DNA from: Mesorhizobium sp. ZC-5
Lineage (GTDB): Bacteria; Pseudomonadota; Alphaproteobacteria; Rhizobiales; Rhizobiaceae
Length of the DNA: 64,000 bases
Assembly: GCF_025753855.1 (NCBI RefSeq)
Contig: NZ_JAOWPT010000001.1
Coordinates: forward strand, 206,001-270,000
Direction: 5' to 3'
The notes under the pieces were generated by a model. It was not told where the DNA came from and did no database searches. It saw only the letters and a list, made by a program, of their open reading frames with translations. Made by a program: the position numbers and the translations under genes. Shown here one piece after another: positions 51,330 to 59,892 of the stretch. The first letter of the stretch is position 1. Each line of letters opens with the position of its first letter.

Positions 51330-52378
51330 AGACGGCCGCATCTCCCGCCTCGCTGATCGATGTGCGCAATCTTGGCAAGACGTTTCCAGCGGGCAGCCGC
51401 CTGGGCTTTGGCAAGCAGACCGGCGGCGTGCGCGCCGTCGATGGGGCTACGTTCACGATCGCTCCGGGTGAGACCTTGGCGCTGGTTGGCGAATCCGGCT
51501 GCGGCAAGTCTACCCTCGGCAGGCTTCTCCTGCGGTTGATCGAGCCAACGGAAGGTGAAGTGCTGCTCGAAGGCAACAACCTCGTGGACCTTCCGGCTGC
51601 GCGCATGCGGGCGATGCGGGCCCAGGTGCAGATGATCTTCCAGGATCCCTATGGATCCCTCAGTCCGCGGCGGTCGATCGCACAGATCGTGGCGGAACCG
51701 CTGGAAGTGTTCGGGCTGGTGCGATCTGCAAGGGAAAGGCGAGAGCGGGTCGCGGAATTGCTCACGCAAGTCGGTCTTTCGCCCACATTCATGGACCGCT
51801 ATCCGCGCCAGTTCTCGGGTGGACAGCGCCAGCGCATCGGTATCGCGCGTGCCATCTCGGTAAACCCGAAATTCATCGTGGCGGACGAACCGGTATCGGC
51901 GCTGGACGTCTCGGTCCAGGCGCAGATCGTCAATCTCCTGCAGGACCTCAAGCAGCAGCGCAACTTCTCCTACCTTTTCATTGCACACGACCTGTCGGTG
52001 GTGCGCCACATCGCCGACCGGGTGGCCGTTATGTATCTCGGCCGCATCGTGGAAATCGGACCAAAGAAAGCTGTCTACGGCAGCCCGAGCCATCCTTATA
52101 CGCAGGCACTCCTGTCGGCGGTCCTCGAGCCGGATCCGGACGCGGCGAAGACGCGCATCATCCTGAAAGGCGATGTACCAAATCCCGCGAAGGTGCCGTC
52201 CGGCTGCAGCTTCCATACGCGCTGCCCGATTGCCCAGCCGGTCTGCAAGATCGAGCGGCCACCGCTGGCGGAAACCACGCAAGGCCATTTCGCCGCCTGC
52301 CACTTCGCCGCGCCGAACCCGATCCCGGTTCCACCGGCCGGCTCCGGCACATTGACGCCAGCGACGGCCAGCGTGTGA
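51326..52378 (+). CDS. Peptide-type ABC transporter ATPase (DppF type)
   Basis: 350 residues. Walker [12 protein letters not shown], signature FSGGQRQR, Walker [17 protein letters not shown] and a Cys-containing tail [19 protein letters not shown] 51326 overlaps the DppD-type stop; the frame start at 51299 is not used. Last gene of the LacI-controlled module. The transcript meets the minus-strand dehydrogenase gene 42 bases later. Confidence 0.96.
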   Translation: MKTAASPASLIDVRNLGKTFPAGSRLGFGKQTGGVRAVDGATFTIAPGETLALVGESGCGKSTLGRLLLRLIEPTEGEVLLEGNNLVDLPAARMRAMRAQVQMIFQDPYGSLSPRRSIAQIVAEPLEVFGLVRSARERRERVAELLTQVGLSPTFMDRYPRQFSGGQRQRIGIARAISVNPKFIVADEPVSALDVSVQAQIVNLLQDLKQQRNFSYLFIAHDLSVVRHIADRVAVMYLGRIVEIGPKKAVYGSPSHPYTQALLSAVLEPDPDAAKTRIILKGDVPNPAKVPSGCSFHTRCPIAQPVCKIERPPLAETTQGHFAACHFAAPNPIPVPPAGSGTLTPATASV

Positions 52379-52420
52379 GGAAGACGTGCAGATCACCCGG
52401 CTGGTGCGCGGGACGCTGCC

Positions 52421-53461
52421 TTACAGTCTGATTTGCAGCTTCACATCGCCTGGACGCGCTTCCACCGCACGGTCGAAAGCCTTGATGCTGTCTTCGAACG
52501 CGAAAGTCTCGGAAATCAGCGGCTTCAAATCCACGCGACCGGACGCGAACAGGGCGAGCGCACGTTCATACTGGTTTGCGTAGCGAAAAACGGATTCGAT
52601 CCGGGCTTCCTTGGTGGATAGCGTCGCTACATCGAGGGCCACCGGCGCCATGGGCAGACCGACGGAAACGATGGCGCCGCCAGGACGCAGCAAGGCCAGG
52701 ATGCCTTCCCAGGCGCGTGCCGAACCCGAGCACTCGAAGACGACATCAGCTCCCCAGCGTTGCGTGAGCCTGTCCACTTCCCCGGTCAGGTCCTGGTCGC
52801 GGATGTTGACCGGGATCACACCCTGAAAGCCCGCCGCGATGTCGAGCTTCGGCTGTGCCAGGTCGGCCACGATGGCGCGAGCGCAACCTCCGGCAAGTGC
52901 CGCAATTGCCACCATGGTGCCGATCGGTCCGGCGCCCAGTACCACCGCTGTGTCCCCCGGAGCTATCTTCGCCTTTGCAGCCGCCTGCATGCCAACGGCG
53001 AACGGCTCCACCATGGCGCCTTCAGCGAAGCTGACATTGTCCGGCAGCAGGAACGTGTAGCTGGCTGGATGCACGACATGGCGGGTAAGCACGCCGTGCA
53101 CCGGCGGAGTGGCCCAGAACCTGACAGCCGGATCGACATTGTATAGGCCAAGCCGGCTCGCCCTTGAGTTCGGATCGGGAATGCCGGGCTCCATGCAGAC
53201 CCGGTCGCCAACCTTCAGGTGCGTCACCCCCGGGCCAACCTCGACGATCGTGCCCGCCGCTTCGTGCCCGAGCACCATTGGTGCGTCTACGACGAACGGA
53301 CCGATGCGCCCGTGCGTGTAGTAGTGGACATCGGAACCGCATACTCCGACGGTGTCGATCTCGATCTTGACTTCGCCGGGGCCGACATCGAGCGCAAGCT
53401 CGATCTCGCGAAGCGAAAGTTCGTGCTGGCGTTCGAGAACGAGGGCGCGCGCCTTGGTCAT
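52421..53461 (-). CDS. Zinc-type medium-chain dehydrogenase, xylitol/polyol dehydrogenase-like
   Basis: 346 residues. Catalytic zinc site residues in [14 protein letters not shown] and [10 protein letters not shown] and the cofactor motif GAGPIGTM are present. The structural-zinc Cys cluster is missing: where sorbitol dehydrogenases have four Cys, this protein reads [18 protein letters not shown], a replacement that I recall as typical of rhizobial xylitol-dehydrogenase-type enzymes. Probably NAD-dependent oxidation of a polyol or a keto-sugar derivative. GGAG lies close before the ATG. Last gene of the minus-strand ROK-Gfo/Idh-ThuA set, 27 bases after ThuA. Confidence 0.9.
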   Translation of the reverse strand: MTKARALVLERQHELSLREIELALDVGPGEVKIEIDTVGVCGSDVHYYTHGRIGPFVVDAPMVLGHEAAGTIVEVGPGVTHLKVGDRVCMEPGIPDPNSRASRLGLYNVDPAVRFWATPPVHGVLTRHVVHPASYTFLLPDNVSFAEGAMVEPFAVGMQAAAKAKIAPGDTAVVLGAGPIGTMVAIAALAGGCARAIVADLAQPKLDIAAGFQGVIPVNIRDQDLTGEVDRLTQRWGADVVFECSGSARAWEGILALLRPGGAIVSVGLPMAPVALDVATLSTKEARIESVFRYANQYERALALFASGRVDLKPLISETFAFEDSIKAFDRAVEARPGDVKLQIRL

Positions 53462-53488
53462 GTGCTCCGCCTGCCTGCAACAAGGCCC

Positions 53489-54130
53489 TCAGCGCGCCGC
53501 CCAATTCGCGCCGCGGCGAAAGATTTCGTGCATTTCCGGCACCGCAAACTCCTTCGCCTGATGACCGAGGGAGGAATAAAACACGCGACCGCGCCCATAT
53601 TTGCGTTTCCACACCACCGGCATCACCACGCCTTCGATCCAGAATGCATGCTCTCCGGTGAACGTCGTCGTGGCCAGAACCTCGTTCGAAGGATCGACAT
53701 GCATGTAATATTGTTCAGAGGTGTAAGCAAAGCTGTCGATGCCCTGCATGACGGGATCGTCGGGCCGGGTCACATCGACATGATAGTCGATGATCTTGCC
53801 GGGGTGCGCGACCCACTGGCCGCCGATGATGAACTGGTACTCGACAGATTCGCGGAAGGCGTCGCCTGCCCCGCCATGATATCCCGCGATACCGACGCCG
53901 CTCTCCACCGCATCGGCCAGATTCTTGACCTCCTCCTTCTCGATCTTGGACATCGTTATGATCGGAACGATGAGGCTGAGGTCGTGTATTGACGGGTCGG
54001 CGAACGCCTCCGTGCCATGCTCCAGATAAACGGTGAAGCCGTCCTTCTCGAGCATCTCCTTGACGATACCGGCGCATTCCTCGGGCTCGTGCCCGCTCCA
54101 GCCACCCCATACGATCAACGCTTCGCGCAT
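53489..54130 (-). CDS. thuA: ThuA-domain protein (trehalose-utilisation family)
   Basis: 213 residues, a glutamine-amidotransferase-like fold of the ThuA family: ALIVWGGWSGHEPEE at the N-terminus, GVGIAGYHGGAGDAF and GGQWVAHPG in the middle, EHAFWIEGVVMPVVWKRKYGRGRVFYSSLGH near the end. In Sinorhizobium meliloti thuA and thuB are needed for use of trehalose and related disaccharides through 3-keto derivatives. GGAGG nine bases before the ATG supports the start. It is followed by the dehydrogenase and preceded by the ThuB-like oxidoreductase; the symbol is given by family and context. Confidence 0.88.
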   Translation of the reverse strand: MREALIVWGGWSGHEPEECAGIVKEMLEKDGFTVYLEHGTEAFADPSIHDLSLIVPIITMSKIEKEEVKNLADAVESGVGIAGYHGGAGDAFRESVEYQFIIGGQWVAHPGKIIDYHVDVTRPDDPVMQGIDSFAYTSEQYYMHVDPSNEVLATTTFTGEHAFWIEGVVMPVVWKRKYGRGRVFYSSLGHQAKEFAVPEMHEIFRRGANWAAR

Positions 54131-54152
54131 GCCCGACGTCCTCCGTTCATGT

Positions 54153-55253
54153 TCATCCGGCCAGAGCCCCGCTGGCTATCGAGGTCGACAGCGGCTCCGG
54201 CCGGTCGACGGTGGTGGTGAGGGCGACCGTGGTACCGGTTTCCGCTGCTGTCGCAAATGCTTCCATGGCTTCCAGCACATGCAACGCCAGTTGCCCGTTG
54301 GCCCGATGCGGGCGTCCGCTGCGTATCGCGTGCGCCATATCGGCCACGCCGAGCGACCGATAGTTGCCGTCGGCATAAGGCTGGTCGGTTTCCACGGGCT
54401 GAAATTCTCCGCCCTTTTTTAACAGCTCGACCTGCCCGCCGAACCGGTTTGGATCGGGCACGATCAGGGTGCCGTCGGTTCCGTAGACTTCGAGGGGCAG
54501 GTGCCGGTGGCCGGCGACGTCGAAGCTCATCGAAGTCTGGACAATGGCACCGTTGGCGAAAGCCATTGCGCCTGCCACATGGGTCGCCACATACACGGGA
54601 ATGCGCTCGCCCTTGCGTGGCTCGCTCGTGATAACGCGTTCGCCGCGCAGCCGGGTGCCGAAGCCCGCCACTTTCTCGATCGGCCCCAGCAGATTGACCA
54701 TATCCGTGATGTAGTAGGGACCCATGTCGAGCATCGGGCCGCCGCCGACTTCATAGTAGAAGGCCGGGTTGGGATGCCAGCGCTCGTGTCCCGGGCACAT
54801 GAAGGTCGCCGTGCCGCCGATCACCTGCCCGATAATGCCGGTGTCGAGCAGATTGCGCGCAGTCTGGTGCGAGCCGCCGAGAAAAGTGTCGGGCGCCGAG
54901 CCGATGCGAAGGCCGCGAGCCGCGGCTTCGTCAGCCAGATGCTTCGCTTCGGCGAAGCTGATGCCCAGGGGCTTCTCGGAATAGGTGTTTTTGCCGGCGG
55001 CAAGCGCACGAAGTCCGACTTCGACATGCGCCTTTGGAACGGTCAGATTGACGACGATCTCGATGGCCGGGTCGGCCAGCATTGCCTCGACGGGAACTGC
55101 CCGCAACCCGAACTCAGCGGCCCGCGCCTCGGCGGCGGCCATATTCATGTCCGACAGCGACCGAATGTCGAGAACCGGAAAGGATGCCATGGCGTTGAGA
55201 TAGGCGCTCGAGATGTTCCCGCAGCCGATGATACCGATGCCGACCTTTTTCAA
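54153..55253 (-). CDS. Gfo/Idh/MocA-family oxidoreductase (ThuB-like)
   Basis: 366 residues. NAD(P)-binding GIIGCGNISSAYLNAM at the N-terminus, EKPLGISFAEAKHLADEA with the conserved Lys of the EKP motif (about residue 95) and the GGGPMLDMGPYYITDMVNLLG motif typical of sugar-oxidising members. The TTG at 55253 has GGAGGAG at the right distance and yields LKKVGIGIIG; the frame start at 55310 is not needed. Next to ThuA it most likely oxidises a disaccharide or glycoside at C3 (ThuB role) in the cytoplasm. Confidence 0.9.
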   Translation of the reverse strand: MKKVGIGIIGCGNISSAYLNAMASFPVLDIRSLSDMNMAAAEARAAEFGLRAVPVEAMLADPAIEIVVNLTVPKAHVEVGLRALAAGKNTYSEKPLGISFAEAKHLADEAAARGLRIGSAPDTFLGGSHQTARNLLDTGIIGQVIGGTATFMCPGHERWHPNPAFYYEVGGGPMLDMGPYYITDMVNLLGPIEKVAGFGTRLRGERVITSEPRKGERIPVYVATHVAGAMAFANGAIVQTSMSFDVAGHRHLPLEVYGTDGTLIVPDPNRFGGQVELLKKGGEFQPVETDQPYADGNYRSLGVADMAHAIRSGRPHRANGQLALHVLEAMEAFATAAETGTTVALTTTVDRPEPLSTSIASGALAG

Positions 55254-55282
55254 AGGACTCCTCCAATAACCCGAAAACGCGT

Positions 55283-56485
55283 CTAGACCGCCGGTCCAGT
55301 GGTGCTCCATGGCGATTCATACAATTCGCGCAGCGCGACCGATGCCGCTCCCCTCGCCCAGAATTCATCCGGAACATCGTCGATAACCAGTTCGGCGATG
55401 CCGGAGACGGATAGTGGCACCGCCTTCGTGTAGGCTTCACGCAGCGGTTCGATGAACGGCGGACCAAAAGCCAGCGTCGAACCGACCAGGACGACGCGCG
55501 GTGGCGCAAAGAGCGTGACGATGTTGGCGATGGTTGTTCCGATCGCCTGGCCGGCAAGGGTGACTGCGGATGCGAGCCGCTGGTCGCCTGCCTCCATCAT
55601 CATCACGCGGGCTTGCGCGACACCTCGCCCCAGCCGGACAGCGTCAGCCAGACGCGAATTGGTAAGGTCGGACGAGACGATGGCGCTTTCGCCGGCCTGG
55701 CTGGAAAGCCTGATCGGCCCGTCAGCCCCCGTGCCCACGACGAGATCTCCGAGATTATGGCTGATGCCCCGCGCGCCGCGAAACAGCTGGCCGCCATGCA
55801 TGACGGCCAGGCCGAGTGTCTGCTCAAGCGCAATGAGGACAAAGTCGTCCGAGTCACGCCCCTTGCCAAACCAATGATGGGCGACGGCAACGGCATTCGC
55901 GTCATTCTCCACAATCACCGAAACGCCAAGTCTTTCAGTCATTTCGGTGACGAATTCGACGTCCGGCTCGCGGAATATGGGGCTCGATCGAACGCGTCCT
56001 GTTATGTGCTCGACGACACCGGGCAGGCTGACGCAGACGCTCAGGATTTCGTTGAGAGATAGTCCAGCATCGACGACGCAGCGACGCACGCCGTCCTCGA
56101 CAAGATCCGCGATCACGCCGATCGGCTGGCGGTCGACGCGGATCGGGAGAGTGAGTGTCGAGATGACGGAGCCACAGAAATCGGTCAGCGCAAACACCAT
56201 GCGGTTGGCAGCGATCTTGGCTCCCACAACCCGCGCGGCAGCTGGATTCAACTCCAGCATGACGCGCGGCCGGCCGCGGCTGGCAGCGTTGCGCAAATCT
56301 CCTTCATGACGAGGTGTGATAAGGCCGTCGTCGATCAACGAGGCCGTGATGGCCGAAACCGTCGTGGTGGAAAGCTGTGTCTCGTCGCTTATCTCGATGC
56401 GCGCAATCGGCCCGCGCCGTCTGATGAAATCCAGGACGGTAAAGCGGTTTATCGCCCGCATCAGTTCGGGGTCGCCAGTCTTCAT
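55283..56485 (-). CDS. ROK-family transcriptional regulator without the zinc motif
   Basis: 400 residues. N-terminal winged helix (MRAINRFTVLDFIRRRGPIARIEISDETQLSTTTVSA, the helix-turn-helix being ARIEISDETQLSTTTVSAI) and a C-terminal ROK/ASKHA domain (VENDANAVAVAHHWFGKGR). Repressors such as Mlc and XylR carry an ExGH sugar site and a C-x-C-G-x2-G-C zinc site; the aligned region here reads GISHNLGDLVVGTGADGP and has no Cys, so zinc binding seems lost. The ATG has a weak ribosome-binding site. Divergent from the sugar ABC operon and first gene of the Thu-like set, hence its probable regulator. Confidence 0.9.
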   Translation of the reverse strand: MKTGDPELMRAINRFTVLDFIRRRGPIARIEISDETQLSTTTVSAITASLIDDGLITPRHEGDLRNAASRGRPRVMLELNPAAARVVGAKIAANRMVFALTDFCGSVISTLTLPIRVDRQPIGVIADLVEDGVRRCVVDAGLSLNEILSVCVSLPGVVEHITGRVRSSPIFREPDVEFVTEMTERLGVSVIVENDANAVAVAHHWFGKGRDSDDFVLIALEQTLGLAVMHGGQLFRGARGISHNLGDLVVGTGADGPIRLSSQAGESAIVSSDLTNSRLADAVRLGRGVAQARVMMMEAGDQRLASAVTLAGQAIGTTIANIVTLFAPPRVVLVGSTLAFGPPFIEPLREAYTKAVPLSVSGIAELVIDDVPDEFWARGAASVALRELYESPWSTTGPAV

Positions 56486-56614
56486 TGCTCAACACAGTTC
56501 AGAACGCGCCACCTCTATCACCGATGACGGGATGGAAATCAATCATGATCCGGATTAAAAATACCAAAGTCTTCCGCAGAAAGGCGTTTTTCGAGCAAAA
56601 ATGGGGCTGAAAGG

Positions 56615-56645
56615 TTGACAGGCGGCGGTGTGCTCTGCGATTTAT
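56615..56645 (+). promoter_or_regulatory. Candidate promoter for the sugar ABC operon
   Basis: TTGACA at 56615-56620 is a perfect -35 hexamer; GATTTA at 56639-56644 lies 18 bases on as a plausible -10. Downstream, an AT-rich GGATTAATTAATT stretch (56657-56669) could be the ROK operator, with a second GGATTAA about 100 bases upstream near 56551. Confidence 0.4.
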
Positions 56646-56702
56646 TCCGCACTAGGGATTAATTAATTGACCCATAGAGGTCATCTCAGGAGGAACGTCA
56701 GC

Positions 56703-57992
56703 ATGAGCCGCCACCTCTTTTCAAGCTCGAATCGCATCTGCCTGCTTGCCGCAACCGCCAGCCTCACCCTGATAGCAGGCGGCGCATGGGCGAAGACGAC
56801 AGTCCACTGGCTCCATCTCGAGACAAACAAGGAGGCGCTTGCCATCTGGGAGCAGCTTGTCGCGGACTATGAGGCCGAGCACCCCGACATCGATGTGCAG
56901 ATGCAGTTCCTCGATAATGAAGCGTTCAAGGCCAAGCTGCCGACCCTGCTTCAGTCCGACGAAGCGCCGGATTTCTTTTATACATGGGGTGGCGGGGTGC
57001 TGAAGGAGCAGTCCGAAACGGGTGCCCTCAAGGAACTGACCGGCGCCCTGGACGCTGACGGCAGCGCATGGCGCAACAATTATGGACCAACCGCGCTGGA
57101 CGGATACACGTTCGACGGCAAGGTCTGGGGTGTTCCCTACAAGTCCGGGACGGTTTCGTTCTTCTACAACAAGGCGCTGTTTGAAAAAGCCGGGGTCGAC
57201 GGTCAGGCGATCAAGTCATGGGATGACTTTCTGGCCGCCGTGGAGAAGGTCAAGGCGGCCGGCATCGTCCCCATCGCGGGCGGCGGTGGCGACAAGTGGC
57301 CACTGGCCTTTTACTGGGCCTACCTCTCGATGCGTTTTGCCGGCAAGGACATCATCAGCGCCGCGAAGAACGGTGAAGGCGATGGGTTCCTGGATCCTGC
57401 CTTCATCAAAGCCGGCGAGCAACTCGCCAGGCTCGGCAAGCTCGAGCCTTTCCAACCGGGGTATGTCGGGTCGAGCTGGAGCGAAACGCTCGGCGCGTTT
57501 GGCGACGGCAAGGCAGCCATTCTGCTTGGCTTTGAGAACACGGAGGTGAGCCAGCGCAACGCCGCGGCGGACGGCGTCGGCTTGAAGCAGGACAACATCG
57601 GCCGCTTCGCATTCCCGGTCGTCGAAGGCGCACCGGGGCTGGTGACGGACAATCTCGGCCGTGTGAATGGCTGGGCGGTTACCAAGGACGCTTCGCAGGA
57701 AGCGATCGACTTCCTCAAATACCTGACGGGATTGGAGGCCGAAAAGAAGATGGCGGAAGCCGGCATGATGATCCCCGTCGCCAAGGGCGCCGAGGTCGGC
57801 GTCAATGACCCGCTGATGCGCGCTTCGGTCGATCAGCTTACCACCTCGACGTGGCATCAGAACTTCTTCGACCAGGATCTCGGTCCCGCGGTCGGCCGGG
57901 TCGTCAATGACATCACCGTGGAGATCGTCTCGGGCCAGATGACGCCGGAGGAAGGCGCGCAGGCCGTACAGGAGGCGTTCGAGCTGAGGTAG
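56703..57992 (+). CDS. Sugar ABC transporter substrate-binding protein, family 1
   Basis: 429 residues. Signal peptide MSRHLFSSSNRICLLAATAS to GGAWA (cleavage near residue 33), then SBP_bac_1: TTVHWLHLETNKEALAIWEQLVADYE, HPDIDVQMQFLDNEAFK, APDFFYTWGGG, VWGVPYKSGTVSFFYNKALFEKAG. GGAGG nine bases before ATG 56703; the longer frame to 56667 is not supported. Binds a di- or oligosaccharide (inferred from the ThuA/ThuB-like genes opposite). Confidence 0.95.
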   Translation: MSRHLFSSSNRICLLAATASLTLIAGGAWAKTTVHWLHLETNKEALAIWEQLVADYEAEHPDIDVQMQFLDNEAFKAKLPTLLQSDEAPDFFYTWGGGVLKEQSETGALKELTGALDADGSAWRNNYGPTALDGYTFDGKVWGVPYKSGTVSFFYNKALFEKAGVDGQAIKSWDDFLAAVEKVKAAGIVPIAGGGGDKWPLAFYWAYLSMRFAGKDIISAAKNGEGDGFLDPAFIKAGEQLARLGKLEPFQPGYVGSSWSETLGAFGDGKAAILLGFENTEVSQRNAAADGVGLKQDNIGRFAFPVVEGAPGLVTDNLGRVNGWAVTKDASQEAIDFLKYLTGLEAEKKMAEAGMMIPVAKGAEVGVNDPLMRASVDQLTTSTWHQNFFDQDLGPAVGRVVNDITVEIVSGQMTPEEGAQAVQEAFELR

Positions 57993-58085
57993 TGGTGCTC
58001 GGCATGTCGGCCAACAGCGCGACTCATAGCGTGACCGCCTCACCTCGGCGAGGGCTGTGCCGCGCGCCGGCAGCAGGATCGTAAG

Positions 58086-59027
58086 ATGGCCCATGCGCAA
58101 GCCACTTTCGCCACCCGGCGTCCGATTTCCGCGGTAGCGAGACGGAAGGCTCGAAGGAGCGTTTCCGCGCGCGGACGACTGCCCGTGCTTGTTCTCTTCC
58201 TGCCGGCGGCGCTTATCCTGTTCACGCTTTTCGTTATTTTGCCGATGGGCGAAGCGGCTTGGTACAGTCTTTACCGGTGGAACGGATACGGACAGCCTAC
58301 CGAATTCAGAGCCCTCGGCAATTTCCAGGTTCTGTTCAACCAGGCCGCCTTCCTGACGGCGCTCAAGAACAACGGCCTGATCATCCTGATATCCATAGCC
58401 GTGCAAATACCCCTGGCTTTGTGGCTGGCGACCATGCTGGCCTACAGGATACCAGGCGCCGTGACCTTTCGGCTGATCTTTTTCCTGCCCTATGTGCTCG
58501 CCGACGTCGCTGCGGGGTTGATCTGGCGCTTTGTCTATGATGGCGATTACGGGCTGTTTGCCGCCGCAGCCAATATGATCGGCGTTCCGACGCCTTACGT
58601 GCTCGCCGACAGGCATGTCGCGATCTACGCCATACTCGGCGTGATCGTGTGGAAGTATTTCGGCTTCCACATGATGCTGTTTATCGCGGGACTGCAATCG
58701 ATGGACCGGCACGTGCTCGAGGCGGCCGAGATCGATGGCGCGACGGGCTGGCAGAGGTTTCGATACGTGACGCTGCCGATGCTCGGCTCCACCGTTCGGC
58801 TGTCGATATTCTTCGCCATCGTCGGATCGCTGCAACTGTTCGACATGATCATGCCGCTGACCGGCGGCGGTCCATCGAATTCTACGCAGACGATGGTCAC
58901 GTTCCTCTACACCTACGGCGTCATGCGCATGCAGGTCGGCTTCGGCAGCGCGGTTGGCGTTGTACTCTTCATCATCTGCGTGACGATGGCATTCGGCTAC
59001 AAGAGGATATTCATGCGCAATGACTGA
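58086..59027 (+). CDS. Sugar ABC transporter permease (MalF/LacF type)
   Basis: 313 residues. About 30 residues of basic cytoplasmic tail, then six helices, EAA loop in VLEAAEIDGATGWQRFRYVTLPMLGS and QLFDMIMPLTGGGPSNSTQT. AGGA lies seven bases before the ATG. It overlaps the next permease by eight bases. The 93-base gap after the binding-protein gene has no hairpin as strong as those elsewhere. Confidence 0.95.
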   Translation: MAHAQATFATRRPISAVARRKARRSVSARGRLPVLVLFLPAALILFTLFVILPMGEAAWYSLYRWNGYGQPTEFRALGNFQVLFNQAAFLTALKNNGLIILISIAVQIPLALWLATMLAYRIPGAVTFRLIFFLPYVLADVAAGLIWRFVYDGDYGLFAAAANMIGVPTPYVLADRHVAIYAILGVIVWKYFGFHMMLFIAGLQSMDRHVLEAAEIDGATGWQRFRYVTLPMLGSTVRLSIFFAIVGSLQLFDMIMPLTGGGPSNSTQTMVTFLYTYGVMRMQVGFGSAVGVVLFIICVTMAFGYKRIFMRND

Positions 59028-59868
59028 CGCATCGTCCGGCCGACGTGTCGGCGCCGGCACCCGCCTCTACCTCTACATTTCGCTGACCGTAATCGCAGCA
59101 CTTGTCCTGCTGCCGTTGGTTACGACTGCGCTTGGCGGTTTCAAGTCTCTGGGCGATCTGCGAGTCAATCCGTTCGGACTGCCCAACGAGTGGCACGTCG
59201 AGAACTATACCGACATCCTTTTCGGCCAGCGCTACTGGCGGCAGATGGCGAACTCTCTGATCATCGCACTGCTCACGGTATTCCTGACGCTTGTTGTTTC
59301 GGCGACCGCGGCCTTTGCTTTCGCGCATGTGCGCTTCTTCGGTTCCGGAGCCCTCCTGAACTATTTCCTGATCGGCCTGATGTTCCCCGCGGCGACCGCG
59401 ATCCTGCCGCTGTTTATACGGATAAGGGACCTCGGCCTGCTCGACACCTACTGGGGCGTGGTATTGCCACAGGTCGCCTTCGGGCTTGGCATGTCGATCC
59501 TGCTTTTCCGCAATTATTTCCGCAGCCTGCCGAGCGAGTTGTTCGATGCCGCATTCGTCGACGGCTGCGGCTACATTCGTTTTTTCTGGTACATCTCGCT
59601 GCCGCTGGCCCGCCCGATGATAGCGACTGTCGCCATCATCTCCTTCGTCGGCAGCTGGAACAGCTACATCCTGCCGCTGATCATGCTGAACACCGAAACC
59701 CGATACCCGTGGCCGCTCGGCATCATGGTCTACCGGGGCGAATTCAACACCGACTGGCAGCTGATCCTGGCGTTCATCACGCTGACGATCTTGCCGACGA
59801 TCATAGCGTTTTTCCTGGCGCAGAAGCACATCATCGCCGGCCTCACCGCCGGCGCGGTAAAGTCGTGA
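59020..59868 (+). CDS. Sugar ABC transporter permease (MalG/LacG type)
   Basis: 282 residues. LPLVTTALGGFKSLGDLRVNPFGLP, then helices, EAA-loop region ELFDAAFVDGCGYIRFFWYISLPLARP and the SWNSYILPLIML segment of MalG-type permeases. Starts within the preceding gene's last codons, so the two are translationally coupled. Confidence 0.95.
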   Translation: MTDASSGRRVGAGTRLYLYISLTVIAALVLLPLVTTALGGFKSLGDLRVNPFGLPNEWHVENYTDILFGQRYWRQMANSLIIALLTVFLTLVVSATAAFAFAHVRFFGSGALLNYFLIGLMFPAATAILPLFIRIRDLGLLDTYWGVVLPQVAFGLGMSILLFRNYFRSLPSELFDAAFVDGCGYIRFFWYISLPLARPMIATVAIISFVGSWNSYILPLIMLNTETRYPWPLGIMVYRGEFNTDWQLILAFITLTILPTIIAFFLAQKHIIAGLTAGAVKS

Positions 59869-59892
59869 AGCGACAAGCGGGAGCGAGAAGGA

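Noticed and set aside
58026-58060. Small CCTC/GAGG stem between sugar binding-protein and permease genes
   Set aside because: The pairing is too short to group with the four strong hairpins found after other binding-protein genes.
57216-59060. A 614-codon minus-strand frame opposite the sugar permease genes
   Set aside because: It is antisense to well-supported transporter genes, has a shadow-like Arg/His-rich composition and no recognisable domain.
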